From an uncultured Flavobacteriaceae bacterium (lineage in GTDB: Bacteria > Bacteroidota > Bacteroidia > Flavobacteriales > Flavobacteriaceae), in contig CALSPF010000001.1 of assembly GCA_943788165.1 (NCBI GenBank), positions 889,248 through 953,247 of the forward strand: a stretch of 64,000 nucleotides of DNA, in the 5' to 3' direction. This document shows, in pieces, positions 1 to 9,192 of this stretch; positions within the stretch are counted from its first letter, which is position 1, and every line of letters begins with the position of its first letter. Both the position numbers and the translations under genes were made by a program. The notes beneath the pieces were generated by a model. The model did not search any database, was not told where the DNA came from, and worked only from the letters and a program-made list of their open reading frames with translations.

Positions 1-756
1 TTTTTCGGGATTGGAATTATTCTTATTCCCGAAAAAGAGTCTACTTCTGTAAAAAGCTTTTTTGATTCGTTCAATGCGGTTATTTTAAAACTTATTGATT
101 TAATCATGCTTGGCGCTCCTTATGGTGTGTTTGCCCTTTTGGCAGCCCTGGTTGTAGAAGCACCTAATTTAGAGCTATTTAAAGCACTGGCGCTTTATGC
201 CATTACTTTGTTACTCGGGCTTGCTACCATGATTGGCGTATATGCACTCTTTGTTCGTGTAATCGTCAAAAAAAGTATTTCTTTCTTTTTCAGAGGAATT
301 GCCCCTGCACAATTACTTGCTTTTTCCACGAGTTCTAGTGCAGCTACCCTTCCTGTTACCATGGAATGTGTTGAAGATAATTTAGGGGTGGACAAAGAAG
401 TGACCAGCTTTGTGTTACCCATTGGCGCTACAATCAACATGGATGGTACTAGTGTTTACCAAGGGGTAGCGGCTGTATTTATTGCACAAGCCTTTGGTTT
501 AGACCTTAGCCTAGCTGCTCAGCTTGGAATTATATTTACGGCAACACTAGCCTCGATTGGCACAGCCGCTGTTCCAAGTGCGGGAATTGTAATGCTTGTA
601 ATCGTTCTAGCTCAAGCGGGTATTCCAGAAGCCGGACTTGCGTTGATTTTTGCCATCGACCGACCACTAGACATGTGCCGCACCGTAGTCAATGTGACCG
701 GAGATGCGGCAGTATCTATGTTTGTCGCAAAATCAATTGGTAAACTAAAGAATTAG
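1..756 (+). CDS. Sodium:dicarboxylate symporter (DAACS family), 3' part
   Basis: The reading frame is open from base 1, so the 5' end lies outside the window; 251 codons are present. The family imports C4-dicarboxylates or acidic amino acids together with Na+ or H+ across the inner membrane. The serine-rich TSSSAATLPVT motif of re-entrant loop HP1 starts near residue 110 of the visible part. The NMDGT cation- and substrate-binding motif is near residue 146, and the HP2-type loop SIGTAAVPSAG follows. Several hydrophobic helices are obvious. Which substrate it carries cannot be read from the sequence. Its TAG stop shares four bases with the stop of the convergent gene downstream. Confidence 0.88.
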   Translation, partial: FFGIGIILIPEKESTSVKSFFDSFNAVILKLIDLIMLGAPYGVFALLAALVVEAPNLELFKALALYAITLLLGLATMIGVYALFVRVIVKKSISFFFRGIAPAQLLAFSTSSSAATLPVTMECVEDNLGVDKEVTSFVLPIGATINMDGTSVYQGVAAVFIAQAFGLDLSLAAQLGIIFTATLASIGTAAVPSAGIVMLVIVLAQAGIPEAGLALIFAIDRPLDMCRTVVNVTGDAAVSMFVAKSIGKLKN

Positions 757-1568
757 TTTAGGTAGCCTTTGCGCACACCATTCAGGCATAGTTTTAATAA
801 TAAATAGGCAACAAGAATAACAACAATAGGCATGAAGTATGTTGTTGGACCATTTACTTCTACCGCTGTGGTAAAAAACAGCCAATAACCCATTTAGAAA
901 AAGACCGCAACAAAGGAAAGAAGTAACGGAACCTATGCCCACGGTTTTTGTATCAATAAGCCAATTGAACCCAGAGTACCAGCAAAAACTCTTATGGCAA
1001 AAGCAATAGTGGTCCACAGAGGAACATCAGTCATTAAGGCTTGTTCGGGGGCGGGAAGTTTGGCGATATTTTCTACGCTTATAGTTAACTGAGCATAAAA
1101 GTTATAAAAACCCATTCCGTTCCATAGAATGGCTAAAACGACGAGTGGTTTAAACCACCCGCCGGGAGATGTAGTTGAATGCATAATCAAATTTTTAGTT
1201 GATAAACGAATGTCTTTGCGTTTAGCCCACAAAATGACAAGGCTTAAAACCCATGTGCCCACAGCCATATAAAACAGCGTTCCACCATCGCCTTTTACTT
1301 CGATGCCAAGTTGAGTGAGATGAGAGAAAATAGCTCCAGCCATAAGACCGGTAGTCAACAATGCCCCTAACCATGTGGTGCGGTTGGTAAACAATAAGAT
1401 GCTGACAATCAACTCTAAGATTCCAATCCCAATACGGCCATAGGGTTCTGTTCCTAGGGTAGTGAAGATATAAACGCTATCTGGATGGGCCAAGAATTTA
1501 AAACAAAGTGTTTGTAAAAGAATTAAAGCGACGATAATGCGCAATACAAGAAAGAATGTTTAGTTCAT
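753..1568 (-). pseudogene. DoxX-like / membrane protein with three in-frame stops
   Basis: The frame starts at ATG 1568 and stays in register to a TAA at 753-755, about 272 codons, but holds three premature stops: TAA at 1560-1562 (codon 3), TAG at 933-935 and TAA at 894-896. Residues 1 to about 125 resemble the four-helix DoxX family (hydrophobic, with HPDSVYIF and a conserved GIGILELIVS helix). From about residue 133 a second membrane domain begins at MHSTTSPGGW and ends after the stops with a typical AVEVNGPTTYFMPIVV segment. These may be one fused gene or two neighbours whose separating stop was lost. The longest uninterrupted stretch is 933..1544. Function is unknown. Because the frame is kept, nonsense substitutions are more likely than indels. 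Confidence 0.6.
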
Positions 1569-1607
1569 ATTTTAAAGATTTAAGGAGGTAGAAAGTAAAG
1601 AAAAAAA

Positions 1608-2228
1608 TTAAAGCGCTCTTCGATGAAAGAGACAATACAGAAATGCTTGTGTTGTTTTGAAAGGAGTGGTGTGTACTTCTTCTTCAAATTTAACTAAATC
1701 AAAAGATGTCGAAAAAATATCTGTAAGGGATTGAACAGAATATTGTGTAATGGGAAGGCCGCTACATTTTTGCGGACCATCCAATGAAAAAGTACTCAAT
1801 AGAAGATGTTCGTTTACAGACTCACTCACCGTGTTTACATAATATTGAATGTCTTTTTGTTCGGTTAGAAAATGAAAAACTGCACGGTCGTGCCAGAGTG
1901 TATAAGCGCGTTTTGGCTTAAATTGAGTTATGTCTGCTACGATCCATTTAACTTCATCAGCTTTGCTGCCAAGACGTTCTTTCGAACGTGCTAACGCTTC
2001 TGCAGAAATATCCAATACGCTAATGTCGGTATAGCCCAATGAAAGTAAATGGTCCACTAAAAGGCTTTCTCCACCGCCAACATCAATGATGGGTGAGTTT
2101 TTAGGCAATGCAAGAGACGCTATAATTGATAGCGAAAGGCTGGGTTTATATTGTGTCCAACTTACTTCTTGTGGACTTTTTTTGGTGTAAATAGTACCCC
2201 AATGTTTCTTGCGTTCATTTGCATTCAT
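1608..2228 (-). CDS. Class I SAM-dependent methyltransferase
   Basis: A 206-residue protein with a Rossmann-type methyltransferase fold. SAM-binding motif I, IIDVGGGES, is near residues 46-54. It is followed by the acidic end of strand 2 (VLDIS) and by VADI, a motif-II-like segment near residue 95. The N-terminal region, containing KKHWGTIYTKKSPQEVSWTQ, resembles small cytosolic methyltransferases with a conserved W...YT.K motif. The substrate cannot be inferred. The start codon overlaps the stop of nothing upstream, but its ATG (2228) lies four bases inside the stop of the SGNH hydrolase gene that ends at 2225, so the two frames touch and they are probably co-transcribed with the genes upstream. 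Confidence 0.82.
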   Translation of the reverse strand: MNANERKKHWGTIYTKKSPQEVSWTQYKPSLSLSIIASLALPKNSPIIDVGGGESLLVDHLLSLGYTDISVLDISAEALARSKERLGSKADEVKWIVADITQFKPKRAYTLWHDRAVFHFLTEQKDIQYYVNTVSESVNEHLLLSTFSLDGPQKCSGLPITQYSVQSLTDIFSTSFDLVKFEEEVHTTPFKTTQAFLYCLFHRRAL

Positions 2229-2890
2229 TCTTTCTCTTTTAATGCTTTTAATAAAATTTTTTCCATGATATCAAAGCCTGATTTGTTTGGGTGCACTGTA
2301 TCATAGCCTAATTCGCTTTTTAAGCCTTTCTTTTGGTCAACCATTGCTGAGTAGTAATCTACATAGGTTAAATCATTTTCTTGCGCATAAAGATGCAATC
2401 TTTTGTTAAGGTCAATGACTTTTAAGGTGGGAATTATTTTTGGCTGCCATGGGAAATAATTAGCAGGTAAGACAGAGCAAAGGATCATTTCAATTCCGTT
2501 ACTTTTAGCAATTTCTGCCATAGAGATTATATTGCCAACGGTTTCTTCCAATGTGATGGGACCTGTGTTTTCTGCGACATCATTTATTCCTGCAAGCAAA
2601 ACAACCCTTTTGGGCTGAAATGATAAAATATCTTGTCGAAAACGCAACAGTAATTGTGGAGTGGTTTGACCACTAATCCCTCTACCGAGAAAAGCGTTTT
2701 CCTTAAAAAAAACGGGATTAAAGCTAGCCCAATCTTGTGTTATGCTGTCTCCAAAAAAGACAGTATTAACTGTTTTTTCTTGTTCTAAGATTTTAGCATT
2801 GTCTTTCTGACACCTGCCAAGTTGTGGCCAATCCTGTGCTGTTAACATAAAAAAACTTAAGATAAGAGCAAGAGATAAATATTTTTTCAT
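2225..2890 (-). CDS. SGNH/GDSL-family hydrolase, secreted
   Basis: I chose ATG 2890 because it gives a normal signal peptide (MKKYLSLALILSFFML); a longer frame upstream to 3010 overlaps the DCC gene and adds no homologous-looking residues. The mature protein is an esterase or lipase of the SGNH superfamily. Block I with the catalytic serine is FFGDSIT near residue 45. The block-II glycine (GRGISGQTT), the block-III asparagine (GINDVAENT) and block V with the catalytic Asp and His (DTVHPNKSG near residue 202) are all present. It probably acts in the periplasm or outside the cell on an acylated glycan or lipid. The exact substrate is unknown. Confidence 0.85.
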   Translation of the reverse strand: MKKYLSLALILSFFMLTAQDWPQLGRCQKDNAKILEQEKTVNTVFFGDSITQDWASFNPVFFKENAFLGRGISGQTTPQLLLRFRQDILSFQPKRVVLLAGINDVAENTGPITLEETVGNIISMAEIAKSNGIEMILCSVLPANYFPWQPKIIPTLKVIDLNKRLHLYAQENDLTYVDYYSAMVDQKKGLKSELGYDTVHPNKSGFDIMEKILLKALKEKE

Positions 2891-2909
2891 GTTTGCAAGG
2901 TATAAAACC

Positions 2910-3308
2910 TTACAGAAACTTGTGTGTATATTTTGGATCTGGTAGAGGGCAGGAGTGGTGTTTGCCAAACCATGCGTAGCGGTTTCTTGCAACGAATCGA
3001 TAGATTCCATTGGTCAATACTTTGGGGAGATAGGAAAAGGGGGTTAGAAGAGAGAAAACACCACCTAGGCGATTAAATAGCATAAAAGTCGCCTCTACCT
3101 CCATTGCATAACTGTAGGTTTGATCCCAAATAATGACCGTATCTATGGCATTTAAATCAATATTGCGCTCATGGGCAAACTGTTTTACCAAGTCACTGTC
3201 TAGAGAAGCAAAGCGCAATTGATCCTTTTTGTCCCACTGACATAGTTTTCGCACCCACCAATTGCAGATCACGCAGGGGCCGTCATAAAATACGATTAGC
3301 GGTTTCAT
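2910..3308 (-). CDS. DCC family thiol-disulfide oxidoreductase (DUF393)
   Basis: A 132-residue protein starting MKPLIVFYDGPCVICNWWV. The DxPC..C segment carries the DCC signature and a CxxC redox pair at about residues 12-15, as in thioredoxin-like DUF393 proteins. Later segments (RFASLDSD, DTVIIWD, RNRYAWFGKHHSC) match the family layout. These proteins are thought to work in thiol-disulfide exchange, but physiological partners are poorly known. The chosen ATG at 3308 overlaps the corrected stop of mutS2 as ATGA, which supports this start over the longer frame to 3434 and suggests translational coupling with mutS2. Confidence 0.82.
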   Translation of the reverse strand: MKPLIVFYDGPCVICNWWVRKLCQWDKKDQLRFASLDSDLVKQFAHERNIDLNAIDTVIIWDQTYSYAMEVEATFMLFNRLGGVFSLLTPFSYLPKVLTNGIYRFVARNRYAWFGKHHSCPLPDPKYTHKFL

Positions 3309-5478
3309 TTCTTTTTCTTTGCAGCTTTTACCAAATCTAAGGCTTCTAGATTGACTTGGGTGGTAATACACCGTAATTGACGACAGCCTTTCGTTTTTCG
3401 ATAGAGTCAATGGTACCCACCGATTTTCCATCAAACAAGCGTACCTGATCGCCTACTTTGAAATTCACCTTTGGTTTTACAGGCTCGGGTTTTACTTCTG
3501 TCTTCTTTTTCTTCTTTTCCTTGCGAATACTAACAATGGCTTGTTGGGTTTCTTCTTCAGCTTTAATCTTTATTTCTTTTTCTTTGCGTTTCTCCGCAGC
3601 CGTTTTCTTTTTGCGTTTGGCATTTTCGGTTTCTACCAAGCGAAGTAAATCAGAAACCAACGAACGTTTTTTTCCATTGTCGAAAAAGCGTTCAGCAACC
3701 TCATTGACCCGGTTACCCAACACAATCATCCGCTGATTGTGGTCATACAATTCTTGGTAACTATTGAGTTTGGTTTTAACTTTTTGATTGAGTTCTTCTA
3801 ATTTAAGCCCTTCTTTCTCTGCCTTGTTTTCCTTGGCTTTTAAGGAAGCGCCAGTGTCCATCATTTGTTTGCGTTCTTTTTGCAACTTGGCAATGGTCGC
3901 ATCAAAGCGAACCTTTCCTCGTTCAATTTTCTTTTTAGCACGATTGACCAAACTATAGGGAATGCCATTCTTTTGTGCTACTTCAAAGGTGAAAGAACTC
4001 CCGGCTTCACCCATAATCAGTTTAAAAACAGGCTCTAGGGTTCTGTTGTCAAATTGCATGTTCGCATTGGTCATATGCGATAATTCATTGGCCAGTACTT
4101 TTAGGTTGGAGTAGTGGGTGGTAATGATCCCATAGGCCTCCCGGTTATAAAACTCTTCCAGAAACGCTTCGGCCAAAGCGCCCCCAAGTTCTGGATCAGA
4201 ACCAGTACCAAATTCATCGATTAGAAAGAGGGTAGAAGCATTGCATTTTCGCATAAAATACTTCATGTTTTTAAGGCGATAGGAGTAGGTGCTTAAATGG
4301 TTTTCAATGGATTGGTTGTCGCCTATGTCTGTTATTATTTGCGTGAAAAAACACACGCGTGAACGTTCATGAACGGGGATTAGTAATCCGCTTTGCAGCA
4401 TGATTTGCAAAAGCCCAACCGTTTTTAGGGTAATACTTTTTCCTCCTGCATTGGGTCCAGAAATCACAATGATACGCTGTGTAGAATCTAGGGTAATGTC
4501 TTGCGGGTAGGTAGGTTTCTTTTCGGCTTGATGGCTCAGATAAAGAAGCGGGTGGTAGGCATCTACCAATTCAAGTTCACGATTCTTTGATATAACGGGT
4601 AACAAACCATTGACAGATTGTGCGTAACAGGCCCTGGCATAAATACTGTCCAGTTGTGTCAAATAGTCTTGATATCGAATAAATAAAGGGCGATAAGGTT
4701 GAAAAAATGCGGTTAACTCTCTTAGGATGCGTTGAACTTCCTCTGTTTCTTCAAATTGTAGATTGTTGAGTTCACGTGAGTATTGCAGGGTGGTTTCCGG
4801 TTCAATGTATACAATGCTTCCCGTTTTTGAACTCCCCATAATAGCTCCTTTTACTTTTCTTCGGTGCATGGCTTTGACAGCCAAAACCCGCTTGTTGTCT
4901 ACCACCGTTTCGCGTATGTCATCTAGATAGTCTGCACTGGTATAGGTGCCCAGCGCACGTTGAAAACTCTGTCCAATTTTGGAGCGTACACTGCTTATTT
5001 GCTTACGTAATCGTGCCAGTTCGTCTGAAGCATTGTTGCGTATTTCCCCAAAACGATCGATCACTAAATCAACCTCTTGTTTTGGCTCTTTAGTAACTTC
5101 AATATCGCGGCCTAATTCATTGAGTGTTGGATAGTACTCTTTAAATTTCTTAAAAAACTTGAGGAGAATGTTAGTCGTTTCATTGGCAGCAGCAAGACGA
5201 CGAAAACCATCGATTTCCAAGACACTATTGTCAATTTTTAAAAGACTGATTTCTGCACTCAACTCATCAAAACCGTGATTTGGAATGCGATTATCGTTGA
5301 CAAAAGAGGCAGTGAATTCTGAAACCAAGGTCAATTGACGAATGATTTCATCTTCTTCACTCGAGGGTTTTAACTGTGTAATTTGTTCTTTCCCCAGAGC
5401 GGTAACGCAATGCCCACTAACTTGGGTTAGTACAGTGTCAAATTCAAGGTCTAAGTGGGATTTCTCAGGTATTTTCAA
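3305..5478 (-). CDS. mutS2: MutS2 family DNA-binding ATPase/endonuclease, frameshifted near 3' end
   Basis: A MutS homologue of about 724 codons. The Walker A motif is ISGPNAGGKS near residue 340, Walker B is LFLIDEFGTGSDP, and the family motif TTHYSNLKVLA follows. A long charged coiled coil and KOW-like segment (VGDQVRLFDG) form the C-terminus. MutS2 binds branched DNA or, in other bacteria, stalled collided ribosomes. In the sequence as given the frame stops at 3346. One missing base near 3370 restores a normal tail (TTQVNLEALDLVKAAKKKK) ending at 3305 and overlapping the DCC start. The damage is confined to the last 20 or so residues. A TACTTTTG promoter element lies 28 bp upstream. Confidence 0.9.
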
Positions 5479-5505
5479 GCGTTGTTTTTTCTTATATTAG
5501 CCCAA

Positions 5506-5513
5506 CAAAAGTA
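5506..5513 (-). promoter_or_regulatory. Bacteroidota -7 element (TACTTTTG) for mutS2
   Basis: This exact match to TAnnTTTG lies on the minus strand 28 bp before the mutS2 ATG, in the 44-bp gap shared with ung. No clear -33 TTTG was found at the usual spacing. Confidence 0.45.
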
Positions 5514-5522
5514 CACAAAATC

Positions 5523-6199
5523 GTGCAGCTACCGATACATACCAATTGGGAAAAAGCCTTAACAAAGGAGTTTAAGGCTTCTTATTTTAAAGAATTGATA
5601 ACTTTCGTAACAAATGACTATGCACAGTGCATATGTTACCCTCCTGAAAAAGATATCTTTCAAGCATTCAATAGCTGTGCTCTTGATGAAATTAAAGTGG
5701 TGGTGATTGGACAGGACCCATACCACGGCCAGGGACAAGCCCATGGATTGTGTTTCTCTGTGCCAGATGGGGTGAAACATCCGCCGTCCTTGGCTAATAT
5801 TTTTAAGGAAATAGCGACAGATACGGGACAAGAGTATCCCGTATCCCAGTGGAAACTTACAATCTTGGGCAGAGCAAGGCGTGTTTTTGCTTAATGCTAC
5901 CCTAACTGTTCGACGCATCAGAGCCGGGTAGCCACCAAAAGCAAGGTTGGGAACAATTTACCGATGCGGTGATTCAAGCATATTTCTCATGCAAACAGCA
6001 ATGTTGTCTTTATGTTGTGGGGAGGTTATGCAAAAAAGAAAAGTAAGCTGATCGATCATTCTAAACACCTGATATTAAATAGTGGGCATCCCTCACCTTT
6101 AAGTGCCAATCGAGGGTATTGGTTCGGGAATAAGCATTTTAGTCAGTGTAATACCTATTTGCAAGAGAAGGGGAAAACGACTATTAACTGGTCGTCTAG
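5523..6199 (+). pseudogene. ung: Uracil-DNA glycosylase, broken by several indels
   Basis: Family 1 uracil-DNA glycosylase, which removes uracil from DNA to start base-excision repair. The intact first part (GTG start, frame to 5894) contains the catalytic water-activating motif GQDPYHGQGQAHG near residue 62 and the PPSLANIFKE motif. After YPVS the protein continues only by changing frame. [21 protein letters not shown] is in a second frame (about 5850-5912), [17 protein letters not shown] in a third, and the C-terminal half with the catalytic [20 protein letters not shown] loop in a fourth segment from about 5980. At least three indels are needed. The present last frame runs on to 6248, but a stop at 6197-6199, facing the convergent gene, is more natural. 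Confidence 0.85.
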
Positions 6200-6538
6200 C
6201 CCCCCACACGTTTCACTTCATGTCCCATTTCCTGAAGGAGTGTCATGAGTTGCTCACGGTAATTTCCCTGAATGATGATTTCCCCATTTTTGACCGTCCC
6301 GCCAACGCCAACAGTATTTTTCAAGGTTTTGGCCAAGGCTTTTAAGTCCTGCAGCTTCTCCTTCAAAGCCTTTGATTAGGGTTACCGTTTTCCCAGCGCG
6401 ACCTTTGTTGCTGAAGTGTGCCTCAAGCTGTTGTTTTTCAAAAGAGGGTGCTTCGGGTTCCTGAGGTTCTGGGTCTGGCGCCAAGTTGTCGAACTGCATT
6501 TTGGCTAAATCGGCAAGGCTGGTTAATTTCTTTGGCAT
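6196..6538 (-). CDS. SUI1/YciH-type translation initiation factor, frameshifted
   Basis: A small protein of about 114 residues related to eukaryotic eIF1/SUI1 and bacterial YciH, which monitors start-codon selection. The N-terminal part ([19 protein letters not shown]) is followed by the SUI1 strand [16 protein letters not shown]. An indel near 6350 then shifts the frame. In the restored frame the C-terminus reads [20 protein letters not shown]...GHEVKRVGG, the classic SUI1 core, and stops at 6196. As given, the uncorrected frame stops at 6254. The stop shares the palindrome CTAG with a possible ung stop on the other strand. Confidence 0.8.
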
Positions 6539-6594
6539 CTTAAAAGCTTGATTGAGTGCTAAAATACTATTTTAGAGGAATATTATAACAACAA

Positions 6595-7161
6595 ATGCGC
6601 ACCCTTATTGCCCTTTTCTTATTGATTAATTCATTTGCTATGGCACAAAATCACATTCCCTCTGAGCTTCCCTTTAAATCAATTCCTGATGGTGCTACAA
6701 ATTATTCCTCTGCTAACCTATTGGTTCGTATGATTGAAGGAGCAGGATATCGTTATTACTGGGCTACTGAAGGCTTAACAGCTGACGATCTTGACTACCA
6801 ACCCTCTGAGAGCGGTCAGTCAGTGCGAGAAACCCTCGAGCACATTTACGGCTTATCGGATATTGTGCGTAACACTTCAATGGATGCTGTCAGTATTCGA
6901 CCCCCAGCAGATACTCCAACAGATTGGGCGACACTTCGAATGAAAACGCTTTGCTATCTCGAAGATACTACAAAGCAGTTTAAAAATATATCTCCCGAGG
7001 AACTCGCGGCACTAAAAATTGTTTTTGATAGAGGGGGGAAGCAGTCAACCTTTCCACTCTGGAATATGATCAATGGCCCGCTTTCAGACATCATTTATCA
7101 CACAGGACAAATTGTTAGTTTTAGACGCACCAACGGAAACCCTCTTCCCAAAGGGCGTTAA
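6595..7161 (+). CDS. DinB-like (DUF664/DfsB family) secreted protein, C-terminus shifted
   Basis: A 188-residue product with a signal peptide (MRTLIALFLLINSFAMAQ). The rest resembles the DinB four-helix bundle superfamily of putative metal-dependent enzymes. Helix 1 contains LLVRMIEGAGYRYYWATEGL, helix 2 carries ETLEHIYGLSD with a likely metal-ligand histidine, and helix 4 carries SDIIYHTGQIVSFRR with a second histidine. At about 7155 a G-run indel truncates the tail: the neighbouring frame continues with the usual ending VNVFTGK. In that frame the native stop would fall close to the ATG of the methyltransferase gene at 7190. Biochemical function is unknown. Confidence 0.72.
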   Translation: MRTLIALFLLINSFAMAQNHIPSELPFKSIPDGATNYSSANLLVRMIEGAGYRYYWATEGLTADDLDYQPSESGQSVRETLEHIYGLSDIVRNTSMDAVSIRPPADTPTDWATLRMKTLCYLEDTTKQFKNISPEELAALKIVFDRGGKQSTFPLWNMINGPLSDIIYHTGQIVSFRRTNGNPLPKGR

Positions 7162-7189
7162 TGTGTTTACAGGGAAAAACAATCCAATA

Positions 7190-7715
7190 ATGGAGCATAA
7201 GCAAAATTCACCAAAAACGTTACAACAAGACCTTGGCGTTTATGGACAAACATTTGAAACAGGGGAGTAGTATTCTTGATTTAGGAACGCCCAATCCGTT
7301 TACCCCTCAACTAATTAGTGCGGGTTACAGAGTTACCAATACAGCAGGAGAAAACCTTGATGATGATTTTAAGCAGTACGCCGATATTTCGTCAGATTGT
7401 GTTACAGCCTTTGAAATTTTTGAGCATCTTTTTGCGCCCTACAACATTCTTAAAGAGATCAAAAGTAAACGCCTCATCGCTTCTGTTCCTCTAAAGTTGT
7501 GGTTTGCAGAAGCCTATTGGAACGAGAAGGATGACTGGGACAAGCATTACCACGAATTTGAAAAGAAGCAATTCGATTTGCTATTGGAAAAAACAGGTTG
7601 GAAAATTGTGGACGCACAATTATGGACTTCTCCAGACCCCTCAAAATTCGGCTTTCGACCGCTGTTGCGCTATTTTACCCCTCGCTATTATATTGTGTGC
7701 TGCGAGCGAGCCTAG
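7190..7715 (+). CDS. SAM-dependent methyltransferase-like protein, frameshifted near N-terminus
   Basis: The body of the gene (7233-7715) encodes ILDLGTPNPFTPQLISAGY, a degenerate motif I in which the glycine loop is weak. It continues with FEIFEHLFAPYNILKEI, typical of methyltransferase_11/23-type enzymes, and a C-terminal FGFRPLLRYFTPRYYIVCCER. ATG 7190 starts MEHKQNSPKTLQQDL in the neighbouring frame. Removing one base near 7236 joins it to AFMDKHLKQGSSILDLG, giving about 174 residues. Without that correction the longest frame starts at TTG 7233. The substrate is unknown. Its TAG stop overlaps the small convergent gene by CTAG (7712-7715). Confidence 0.65.
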
Positions 7716-7811
7716 TTATCTCGATCCTCGAAATTTTCTGATTTCTTGTCTTCTATGCGTTTTGCAATGAAATAGATGAGGAACACAAAAAAAGAGAAGG
7801 CCAAATGACAT
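7712..7811 (-). CDS. Small single-pass membrane protein, frameshifted in a T-run
   Basis: A short gene of about 33 codons immediately downstream of the ybjQ-like gene. ATG 7811 begins MSFGLLF. After removing one base from the seven-base T run (A run at 7787-7793 on the plus strand) it continues FVFLIYFIAKRIEDKKSENF and ends EDRDN at a TAG, 7712. This gives one hydrophobic helix followed by a highly charged tail, a common design for small Flavobacteriia membrane proteins. Function is unknown. As given, the uncorrected frame yields a non-membrane tail that ends at a TAA near 7716, so the call depends on accepting the indel. Confidence 0.45.
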
Positions 7812-7816
7812 AAGAA

Positions 7817-8132
7817 CTATTTAACGGTTACTGCGGTGCCATAGGCCAAGATTTCTGAACAGCCCTGCATGACCATGGAAGTGGTTAGGCGGACATTGAC
7901 AATGGCATTGGCGCCCATGCGTGCTGCATCGTCTTTCATGCGCTGTAAGACCTGTTCTCTTGAGTTGGCTTGGAGCTTGGTGTATTCGGAGATTTCTCCG
8001 CCCACAATGTTTTTGAGTCCAGCGGAAGATATCACTTCCAAAATTACAGGCACGTACGGTGCTGCCACGTGCGATACCGTGGACTTCTGTGATTTCTTTT
8101 CCAGGGAGGGTAGGAGTGTTTACAAGTAGCAT
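7817..8132 (-). CDS. YbjQ/UPF0145 family protein, frameshifted
   Basis: A heavy-metal-binding-domain-like protein of about 105 residues that normally forms pentamers. ATG 8132 starts MLLVNTPTLPGKEITEVHGI, followed by the family motif RGSTVRACNFGSDIF. One extra base near 8023 then shifts the frame. The continuation in the other frame, AGLKNIVGGEISEYTKL then RMGANAIVNVRLTTSMV and ILAYGTAVTV, is a textbook UPF0145 core. The two halves together restore a full-length protein. The biological role is not settled. Confidence 0.82.
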
Positions 8133-8175
8133 AAATATGAATTAGAAATTAAGAATGATTAATTAAGGGTTAAAG

Positions 8176-9156
8176 CTAAGCAGGCAACATCCACTTGAAC
8201 TCGAACTTGGTGTTTGGAATAACAATTCGTTCTGTAATTCGGTACATTCTGTCGGGTAGGTGCATTAAATAATCTCTCGCCTTTTCAGCTTCTGGGGTTA
8301 GGTTGGTGATTTTGTCAATTTCCCAAATGGTGTTCAACTTCTTGAGAATATCGACATAATCAAAACCGTTATAAACACCCACTCTTTGGGCAACAGCAGA
8401 TAAGTCGCCAAACAAACCGCCTTTTGCACCAAATGATTTTCTTAAATTCATGGCAGGCATGATGATTTTGTGATGCATCATCTGCTGGAAAGCTATCATC
8501 ATTTCGGAAGGATCTATCCTGAAAATTTCTTTTACAAATTTGGAATAGGCTTGATGATGGCGCATTTCATCCCCTGCAATAATTCTAGATATTTTTGCCA
8601 AGGCTTTATGCCTTTTTTCGCGTGCAATTTTTGCAACATTGTTGTGCGAAATATAGGTAGCCAATTCTTGAAAACTGGTGTAAAAAAACTTTTATAGGGG
8701 TCGGACGATGTTCCAAGGTCAAACCCATCTGTAATTAAATGCTGAGTCGTAATTTCTACCTCACGCATATTCACGCGTCCAGATAAATATAAATATTTAT
8801 TTAATACGCCTCCATACCTGTTTTCTTCGCCGTCCAAGACCTTACCCAATTTGCCCAGCCATTATCCTGGTTTTGATGAATTCCATCGATATCCAGCAAC
8901 CAAGATTCATAGGTTGGCAAAGCTTCTTCCGTAATCGTATCGCCAACCAGGAACCATCCAAAAATCATCGTCTAAATCTTTGGAAAGCGTTCTAATTTCT
9001 TCTACTTCATCAATAAAACTTTCTTTTTGAGAATTGGGTAAAAAATCGGTTGGATGCCAAATTTTCTCTGAAGGGATTAAGAATTTATCTACGAACTGAT
9101 CAATGTTTTTTTTCTAAGGTTAACAATACTTCTTTTCGAATATTTTTTAGTGACAT
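8176..9156 (-). pseudogene. Acyl-ACP desaturase (stearoyl-ACP type), multiple frameshifts
   Basis: A soluble di-iron desaturase that would insert a double bond into acyl-ACP. ATG 9156 starts MSLKNIRKEVLLTLEK, then the frame shifts at a T-run near 9113. The segments FVDKFLIPSEKIWHPTDFLP and DEVEEIRTLSKDLDDDF follow, with further shifts near 8945 and 8860. The iron ligands EENRYGG and the helix DGFDLG... come next, then another shift near 8690. The last part, intact from 8664, holds GDEMRHHQAY with the second ExxH pair and ends KFEFKWMLPA. Total length (327 codons' worth of bases) is normal for the family. At least four indels separate the fragments. Confidence 0.82.
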
Positions 9157-9192
9157 ATTCTTAATTTGAATATTTTTTTAAAATTATTTTGT

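Noticed and set aside
753..1568. Selenocysteine or pyrrolysine recoding in the DoxX-type gene
   Set aside because: The stops are two TAA and one TAG, with no insertion element or biosynthesis gene in the window.
3458..3736. Plus-strand frame of 92 codons opposite mutS2
   Set aside because: It is the mirror of the lysine-rich coiled coil of MutS2, giving a phenylalanine-rich pseudo-protein.
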